A DNA stretch of 19,812 nucleotides. It comes from Planctomycetota bacterium (lineage in GTDB: Bacteria; Planctomycetota; UBA1135; UBA2386). Below, piece after piece: positions 14,692 to 19,812 of the stretch. A program made the translations under genes and the position numbers. The notes beneath the pieces were generated by a model, which saw nothing but the letters and a program-made list of their open reading frames with translations, made no database searches and was not told where the DNA came from. The first letter of the stretch is position 1, and every line of letters starts with the position of its first letter. The DNA is taken from the NCBI GenBank assembly GCA_020425885.1, contig JAGQRA010000782.1, forward strand, positions 1 to 19,812, in the 5' to 3' direction.

Positions 14692-15720
14692 CTAGCGGCT
14701 GGAGCATAGCGGCACCTCGGCGTCATAGCTCGTCGCGTCTTCGGCACCGAGCCAGGCCGAACCGCCCAACCGCATGCCGGCCTCGGCGCCGAGACGGATC
14801 GGTTCGACGCTGTCCCGCTCGACGAGGCCGGCGATGGCGAAATCGACGTCGGGGCCGAGATAGGAGCGCACCAGCTCGCCGAGCCAGGGCACGCGACCGG
14901 TGCGCGGCACCAGCTCGGACAGCGCCCGCGAGTGCATCGGCCCGATCCGGATGTGGACGCCGGACAGCACATCGAATACGCGCTCGCCGAGGACGAACGA
15001 CGCACCCAGCCGATTGCGGTACTCGTCATCGGGCCGGCCGCCGAGCCGCGAGCGCTCCTCGGGCAGCAGGGCCTGCCAGCGGCCGACGAATTCCTCGACC
15101 TGCACCCGGTGGCCGGTGACGGCCGCCAGCATCGCCTCGAGGCCCTTCGTCGTGCGTTGGCCGCGCGCGAACAGGCCGGCGAAGAACAGCCAGCGATCCG
15201 CGCCCTCGGCCAACCGTTCGCGCAGGTGCGATGTCCCGAGGCCGACGATGGCGCGCATCGCGGCGGTGACGTCATCGGCCGCGCCGCTCTGGGTCGCGGC
15301 CTCGTAGGCGAAGGGCAGGCGATACTTGCGCCAGGCGCGATAATGGAAGGCGAGGCTGCGGTGCTGCAGCGTGTCGACGAAGTCACGCAGCGAGCGGTCG
15401 CGCTGCGAGATCCGCTCGAACACGTACTCGGTGTAGTGCCACGGCAACACGCCGCTGGCCCCTAGTGCGCCCATGAAGGCGACCGTCACCTCCACCCCCT
15501 GCGCGGCGCCGGCCACCGGATTGCGGCGCCGCACCAGCCCTTCGATCGCGTTCACGGGAAAGCCGAGCGAGGGTGACGCCCGAAGTCGCGCGACCTCCTG
15601 ACGCGGTGCCGCGTCCAGCCCGATGCGCTGGCCTTGGACGCCGGCTATGCGACCGCCCTCCAGCAGACGCAGCGCCTGATAGAAGTCGTAGCTCCCGGGG
15701 CTCTCGAACAGACCCGACAT
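14692..15720 (-). CDS. tssG: TssG, T6SS baseplate protein
   Basis: A 342-residue TssG (ImpH/VasB) protein of normal family length. Recognisable family positions are YDFYQALRLLEGG (11-23), SLGFPVNAIE (51-60), VTVAFMGALGASGVLPWHYTE (78-98), RDRSLRDFVDTLQHRSLAFHYRAWRKY (107-133) and LGASFVLGERVFDVL followed by a GPM segment in the C-terminal third. With TssE and two TssF copies it forms the baseplate wedge that docks on TssK and surrounds the VgrG spike. Its ATG overlaps the tssF stop (TGATG at base 15720), so translation is coupled, fitting their fixed assembly ratio. Confidence 0.95.
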   Translation of the reverse strand: MSGLFESPGSYDFYQALRLLEGGRIAGVQGQRIGLDAAPRQEVARLRASPSLGFPVNAIEGLVRRRNPVAGAAQGVEVTVAFMGALGASGVLPWHYTEYVFERISQRDRSLRDFVDTLQHRSLAFHYRAWRKYRLPFAYEAATQSGAADDVTAAMRAIVGLGTSHLRERLAEGADRWLFFAGLFARGQRTTKGLEAMLAAVTGHRVQVEEFVGRWQALLPEERSRLGGRPDDEYRNRLGASFVLGERVFDVLSGVHIRIGPMHSRALSELVPRTGRVPWLGELVRSYLGPDVDFAIAGLVERDSVEPIRLGAEAGMRLGGSAWLGAEDATSYDAEVPLCSSR

Positions 15721-17558
15721 CAGACCAGCTCACGCGTGCCGCTGCGCGGCGGCCAACGCCGTTCCTTCGCGGTGCCGGTGCGCGAGGTCGTGACCAGCTG
15801 CACGAACGAATTGACCGACGAGTACGAGGCCAGGAAACGACCGAGCACGACCGCGAACTGATAGGCCCCGCTGCCCTGCAGCCGATCCTCGTCGAGCTCG
15901 ACCCGGATCTCGGTGCCGCGGCAGAGACCGAGCTCGCCCTTGATGCGGATCCGGATCATCGTCGGCCGGCTGTCGACGTTCTTGATCGACGCGATGATGC
16001 TCTGGGTCACGGCGTTGTCGGCGAGATCGTTGACGCGGAGGATCTCCCGCAGCGCTTCGGCACCCTCTTCGCCGCCGGTGATCGACAGATGATTGAGCGA
16101 CAGCTGCGACACCAGCCGCCACAGCGCGCCGCGCCCGCGCGTCTGCCGGCGGGTGGCGGTGAACGGGGTCAGACATCGGATGGCGTCGATGCCGCCGCCG
16201 CCCTCGCTGAACCGCAGCCGCGGCTCGCCGCCGCCGAACGGCAGCAACGATGGCCGGTTGCGGTTCAGGCACAGCACTTTGGTCTCGAGGATCCACTCGT
16301 TCGGGACGTTGGGCCTGGCGTCGAGATCGACGAGCGAGAGGTACATCTCGGTGCCGACGTTGCGATCCCGGGTCGACGCCGGCGCATCGCGGCGCTGGGC
16401 GTGCCAGAACGACTGCCGCGCCTCACCCTCGGCCGGATGGCGGTAGCCATAGAACGGCGTGTAGTCGCGGCGGGCACCGTCGCGGGACACGGCGGCCACC
16501 GCGCTGATCGAGTAGATCTCGTGGACGTCCGGGGTCCGGGCATCGGGCACGACGTGGTATTCGGCCTTGGCCTCGGACAGCTCGATCGGGTCGGCGCGAC
16601 GTGAGTAGAGGTTGACGACCGGCGTGCAGCCGAGCGCGAGGGTATCGATGCCGACCGCCTGCTCCAGCGCCTGCCGCCGCGTGGTGAAGATGTAGATCTC
16701 CAACGCCGCGCCGAACCGGCCCGGATCGTCGGTCGGGATGCCGAGCAGATCGACGAACTGGAACTTGTCGGGGAACACGAAGTACTCGGTCAGCAGGACC
16801 GCCCCGGGCTGCGAACGACCGGTCTGCGGCAGCAGCGACTCGCCGAGTTCGAAGCCGACCGGCTGCAGGCATTCCGGGCCGAGCACCGTCGGCGCCGCGT
16901 CGCTGCTGGAGCCGGCGATCGCCACGCACGAGACGTCGGCCAGCAGCAGCTCGTACAGCTGTTGGACGATGCGCGGCTGGCCGCGCAGATGGAACCGCAA
17001 CCGGTCGATGCCGAGCTCGCCGATGGGACACTGGTCCTCGGCCGTCTCCAATCGGATCCGCAACACCGAGGACGCACCGCTCGCCCTGGCCACCCGCGGC
17101 GCCTGGAACGGCGCGCCGAGCAGCGCCACGTCGGCGATCCGCACCGGCCAGGTCGTGGTGTCGTAGATCGTCGTGAAATTGCAGACCGGACCATAGGCGA
17201 GGTCGGTCTCGAGCACGGTGCCGGCCGGCACCTGGTAGCTGGTCGTGAGCCCGGGGCTGCAGTCGAACTGGACGATCGCCATCGACGGCACCGGCGCCAG
17301 GTGATGCGGGCTGATGACGCCGAGGATCGCCTGCGCCAGCTCCGGATAGTCGTCGTCGAGCTTCTTCCTGGTGCGCGCATTGAGGAAGGCGATGGACTGG
17401 ATCAGACGCGCGACGTGCGGATCATCGATCGAGTCCTTGGAGTTCTTGCTGAGCCGCAGGCGCCCGGCGATCTTCGGGTGGGCCCCGGCGAACTCCGCGC
17501 CCATCTCGCGCAGGAAGTCCAGCTCGCGTTCGAAGTAGTCCAGCAGATCGTCACTCAT
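15720..17558 (-). CDS. tssF: TssF, T6SS baseplate wedge protein
   Basis: A 612-residue TssF (ImpG/VasA) protein, full length for the family. The N-terminus shows the usual YFERELDFLRE (8-18), a long helical hairpin with HVARLIQSIAFLNARTRKKLDDDYPELAQAIL, and then PHHLAPVPSM. The rest is beta-rich, with the RGALWRLVSQLSLNHL segment in the C-terminal third typical of the family. TssF pairs with TssG in the wedge and contacts the spike and the first sheath ring. I prefer the ATG at 17558 (preceded by GGACGGTGG); an in-frame GTG two codons earlier (17564) is possible. The gap from tssE is 12 nt. Confidence 0.96.
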   Translation of the reverse strand: MSDDLLDYFERELDFLREMGAEFAGAHPKIAGRLRLSKNSKDSIDDPHVARLIQSIAFLNARTRKKLDDDYPELAQAILGVISPHHLAPVPSMAIVQFDCSPGLTTSYQVPAGTVLETDLAYGPVCNFTTIYDTTTWPVRIADVALLGAPFQAPRVARASGASSVLRIRLETAEDQCPIGELGIDRLRFHLRGQPRIVQQLYELLLADVSCVAIAGSSSDAAPTVLGPECLQPVGFELGESLLPQTGRSQPGAVLLTEYFVFPDKFQFVDLLGIPTDDPGRFGAALEIYIFTTRRQALEQAVGIDTLALGCTPVVNLYSRRADPIELSEAKAEYHVVPDARTPDVHEIYSISAVAAVSRDGARRDYTPFYGYRHPAEGEARQSFWHAQRRDAPASTRDRNVGTEMYLSLVDLDARPNVPNEWILETKVLCLNRNRPSLLPFGGGEPRLRFSEGGGGIDAIRCLTPFTATRRQTRGRGALWRLVSQLSLNHLSITGGEEGAEALREILRVNDLADNAVTQSIIASIKNVDSRPTMIRIRIKGELGLCRGTEIRVELDEDRLQGSGAYQFAVVLGRFLASYSSVNSFVQLVTTSRTGTAKERRWPPRSGTRELV

Positions 17559-17570
17559 GGCCACCGTCCG

Positions 17571-18059
17571 TCATTTGACCTTGATGCTGAACGCCCGCGT
17601 CACCGGCTCGACCCTGGAGTCGAAGGACAACGACTCCGGCGCCGGCTCGGCGAAGACCACGGCCTTGATGCGGAAGTGGAACGAGCGTTCGACCTGATCG
17701 AGTCCGCCAACGATCTCGATGTCCACCGACTTGAAGCGCGGCTCGTGCTGCTTCAGGTGCTCGACGATCCGCTTCAGGAACTGCCGGCGCCGCCGCTCGG
17801 TGCTCAGCGTGTGACCGACGAAGTCGGGGACGCCGTAGTCGAGGATGGTGCCGTGGACCCGCTCGAGCTCGGCCGGCAACGGCACGCACCGACGCCGCGC
17901 GTTGAGGAAGCTCTCGATGTCGCGCCGGATCGCCTCGCGCAGCAGGCGCTCGAGCGGGCGACCGCTGAGCGGGACCTCCAGCTCGCGGTCGGGATCGTGG
18001 TCGGTCAGGCGGTCGAGCAGCGACTGCATGACCGGCCTGTCATCACGCGGTTCGGGCAT
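17571..18059 (-). CDS. tssE: TssE, gp25-like baseplate protein
   Basis: A 162-residue gp25/lysozyme-like baseplate subunit. Family marks are MQSLLDRLTD (11-20), LREAIRRDIESFLNARR (40-56), TILDYGVPDF (71-80) and HEPRFKSVDIEI (105-116), the last corresponding to the conserved EPRL-type strand. TssE links the baseplate to the sheath as part of the wedge. The ATG at 18059 lies 4 nt after the tagJ stop; an internal Met at residue 11 is a less likely start. The frame stays open upstream as far as 18173 but that part overlaps tagJ and does not resemble TssE. Confidence 0.94.
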   Translation of the reverse strand: MPEPRDDRPVMQSLLDRLTDHDPDRELEVPLSGRPLERLLREAIRRDIESFLNARRRCVPLPAELERVHGTILDYGVPDFVGHTLSTERRRRQFLKRIVEHLKQHEPRFKSVDIEIVGGLDQVERSFHFRIKAVVFAEPAPESLSFDSRVEPVTRAFSIKVK

Positions 18060-18063
18060 CGCG

Positions 18064-18873
18064 CTAACGGTCGCCCGCGGCTTCGGCGCCGAACTCGATG
18101 TCGCCCAGCTCGAGCGTCGACAGGTCGCGATCGCCGACCAGGAACATGCGCAGACCTCGGCCGCGCACGACACCTTCCGGGCTCTCGTCCCAGTCGGTCT
18201 CGCGCCCGAGTCTGATGGCGTCGCTGTCCGCGGCGTCGGTGCTGCCGTAGACCGACGGCAGGTAGACGACGCCGTCCGGGCCGTCGCGCACCGACATCTC
18301 GACCGGCAGCCACAGCAGGTCGATCGGGCGCTCGGGCCGCCGCGGCAGAAGCCGGATCACGTTCTCGATCGGCACCCAGTAGTACATGCCGGTGCTGGTC
18401 AGCACCTCGAACACGCCCTGGAACAGATCGTCGAGGTCGCGCATGCCGTCGAAGGCGGTGCCGGCCATGCGACCCTGGAGCGGCCCGCGCGCGGCCTCCA
18501 CCCCTTGCAGCAGCTCGGCGGCGCGCGCCGAGTCACCGGAACGCAGCATCGCGAAGGCCGCGAGGCTGTCGCGCACCACCGGCGTCGGATCGCTGAGCAC
18601 ATCGGGGACGCGACCCGAGGTGAAGAACTCCTGCCGGCTCTGGGCGGCGCGGATCAGCTGCCGCAGCAGGGAGACGCCGGCGACGGCCTGCGGCTGCTGG
18701 TTGGTGACGATCTCGAGCTGCGCGTCGGCGCGGGCGAGATTGCCGGAGATGCAGAGCAGCTCGCTGAGGAAGCCGCGCCGCAGGATGTCCGCGGGCTTCT
18801 CCTTCACCGCGGCGTTGGCCGCCTCGATTGCCTGCGTGAGATCGCCCTGTCGATACAGAGAAGCCGCGTCCAT
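18064..18873 (-). CDS. tagJ: TagJ (ImpE/SciE family), ClpV-associated sheath accessory protein
   Basis: A 269-residue ImpE-family protein. The N-terminal half is TPR-like and helical (LYRQGDLTQAIEAANAAVKEKPADI at about 6-30, then SGNLARADAQLEI). The C-terminal half carries the family's DGMRDLDDLFQGVFEVLTSTGMYYWVP pattern and PRRPERPIDLLWLPVEM. In Pseudomonas aeruginosa TagJ binds TssB and the ClpV N-domain and tunes sheath disassembly; that is known for the family, not shown here. The ATG at 18873 lies 5 nt after the tssC stop with AAGG upstream. Its position between tssC and tssE is usual for tagJ-carrying T6SS clusters. The frame is open much further upstream, but that part is antisense-frame noise overlapping tssC. 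Confidence 0.93.
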   Translation of the reverse strand: MDAASLYRQGDLTQAIEAANAAVKEKPADILRRGFLSELLCISGNLARADAQLEIVTNQQPQAVAGVSLLRQLIRAAQSRQEFFTSGRVPDVLSDPTPVVRDSLAAFAMLRSGDSARAAELLQGVEAARGPLQGRMAGTAFDGMRDLDDLFQGVFEVLTSTGMYYWVPIENVIRLLPRRPERPIDLLWLPVEMSVRDGPDGVVYLPSVYGSTDAADSDAIRLGRETDWDESPEGVVRGRGLRMFLVGDRDLSTLELGDIEFGAEAAGDR

Positions 18874-18878
18874 GGGTG

Positions 18879-19812
18879 CTACCTTGCGGTGAGGATCTCC
18901 GTCATCAGTCGAATCGACGACGACATCTGATCCAGTTGGAAGTGGGGTCGGAGGTGGATGATCGAGGCGAACGTACCCGGTTTGCCCGGGACTTCTCGCA
19001 CCGAGATGCCGGCGTCGGCGAGCGGGTACCTGGCCTGGACCTCGGGATCGGCATCCTCGGTCGTGACCGAGAGCTTGAACAGCCAGGCGCCGATCTCGCG
19101 CTCGATGTCGGCGGCGGTGGCGTACGAGCCCGAGCGATCGCGGCACATCATCTTGAGGTAGTGGGCGATTCGCGCCGTGCACAGGATGTACTGCAGCATC
19201 GCCGACAGTCGCGCGTTGGCCGCGGCCTCGGGATCGTCCCAGCGGGCCGGCCGCTGCAGGGTCGGCGTCGCATAGAAGGCGGACCACGGCAGCCCCTGGC
19301 AGGCGCACAGCGCGATCATGCCGAGATCGGAGAGCTGGCGCTCGAGGTTGTCGGTGATGACGACCTCCAGCGATGGCCGCATCGCGACCCCGCTCACCTG
19401 GCTGCCGAAGTCGGCGGTCGGCAGGTCGGTCACCAGCCCGCCACCCTCCTGGCCCTCTTCGACACCGCGGATGTCGCCGAACCAGCCGCTGCGATCGAAG
19501 GCCCTTATGATGACGCCGCCGAAGGCGAAACAGGCGTTGCCCCAGAGGTAGCCGGAGCCCGATGGCTCGCTGACGTCCTCCTCGAAACGGAACGTATCGG
19601 CCCGCTTCGGATCCGGACGCCATGGCTGCCGCATCAACACGCGCGGCAGGGTCAGGGCCAGGAACCTGGCGTCCTCGAGGTCACGCATCGAGTTCCAGGT
19701 GGTGTACTCGACCTGCGAGAACACGCGATGCAGATCGATGCGGCGACCGAGCCCGCGCATCGAATCGAGCCCGAACAGCGCCGGATGGGCGCCGGTGACG
19801 AACGGCGCGAAC
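18879..19812 (-). CDS. tssC: TssC (VipB), large sheath subunit, C-terminal part; 5' end outside the window
   Basis: The last 310 residues of TssC; the frame is open to the right edge of the window. Visible family motifs are LTLPRVLMRQPW, GYLWGNACFAF, ERQLSDLGMIALCACQGLPW, LQYILCTARIAHYLKMMCRDR and the C-terminal AGISVREVPGKPGTFASIIHL segment. The last of these forms the inner sheath layer and packs on the Hcp tube. TssC with TssB builds the contractile sheath, and ClpV acts on its N-terminus, which is not in view. A tssB is expected just beyond the right edge. This complete C-terminal domain is the in-window reference showing that the fused sheath-like protein at 5432-6997 is truncated. Confidence 0.96.
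   Translation of the reverse strand, partial: FAPFVTGAHPALFGLDSMRGLGRRIDLHRVFSQVEYTTWNSMRDLEDARFLALTLPRVLMRQPWRPDPKRADTFRFEEDVSEPSGSGYLWGNACFAFGGVIIRAFDRSGWFGDIRGVEEGQEGGGLVTDLPTADFGSQVSGVAMRPSLEVVITDNLERQLSDLGMIALCACQGLPWSAFYATPTLQRPARWDDPEAAANARLSAMLQYILCTARIAHYLKMMCRDRSGSYATAADIEREIGAWLFKLSVTTEDADPEVQARYPLADAGISVREVPGKPGTFASIIHLRPHFQLDQMSSSIRLMTEILTAR

Noticed and set aside
13213..14709. Long plus-strand frame opposite clpV
   Set aside because: It is antisense to well-conserved ATPase motifs and shows no family features of its own.
16962..18215. Long plus-strand frame opposite tssF and tssE
   Set aside because: It spans the boundary between two real minus-strand genes and has a His/Asp/Arg/Leu-biased shadow composition.
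18874..19623. Upstream extension of tagJ into tssC
   Set aside because: The added residues are out-of-frame translation of tssC; ImpE similarity begins at the ATG at 18873.

Overview
The window is the downstream part of a type VI secretion system (T6SS) locus. It comes from a very GC-rich genome with strong G/C preference at third codon positions. The gene set (tssC, tagJ, tssE, tssF, tssG, clpV, hcp, vgrG) is the classical proteobacterial-type T6SS, and tagJ/impE points to a tagJ-carrying subclass. I cannot place the organism more precisely; a GC-rich gamma-, delta- or betaproteobacterium, or a related phylum, would fit. No rRNA, tRNA, CRISPR array, transposase or phage gene is visible.

Layout: all genes but one are on the minus strand, so transcription runs from the right edge to the left. 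From right to left there are three blocks. (1) The baseplate and sheath block, 18879-19812 down to 11989: tssC (5' end outside the window), tagJ, tssE, tssF, tssG and clpV/tssH. The first five are tightly packed, with gaps of 4-12 nt or a TGATG overlap. (2) The tube and spike block, 11847 down to 7713: two free-standing hcp genes, then a 927-residue protein with an Hcp domain fused to the N-terminus of a full VgrG. (3) An accessory block, 7713 down to 1468. It holds a small protein resembling DUF6931, a fused TssB/TssC-like protein lacking the TssC C-terminal domain, two polytopic membrane proteins joined by a TGATG overlap, and a 684-residue cytoplasmic-looking protein built from duplicated domains. 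On the plus strand at the left edge a convergent gene (probably 5'-truncated) encodes an Ala-rich helical protein of unknown function. A tandem pair of perfect hairpins separates the two convergent 3' ends.

How the parts fit: TssE, TssF and TssG build the baseplate wedge. Hcp stacks into the inner tube under the VgrG spike, TssC (with a TssB presumably just upstream) forms the contractile sheath, ClpV recycles contracted sheath and TagJ assists ClpV. The membrane complex genes tssJ/L/M, tssK and tssA, and a separate tssB, are not in the window. The notable part is block 3 together with the Hcp-VgrG fusion: a pre-assembled tube-tip protein, a truncated one-chain sheath-subunit homologue, and two membrane proteins translationally linked to it. 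My reading is an accessory module that modifies the T6SS tip, the sheath or its membrane anchoring. That function is inference; the architecture is read directly from the sequence.
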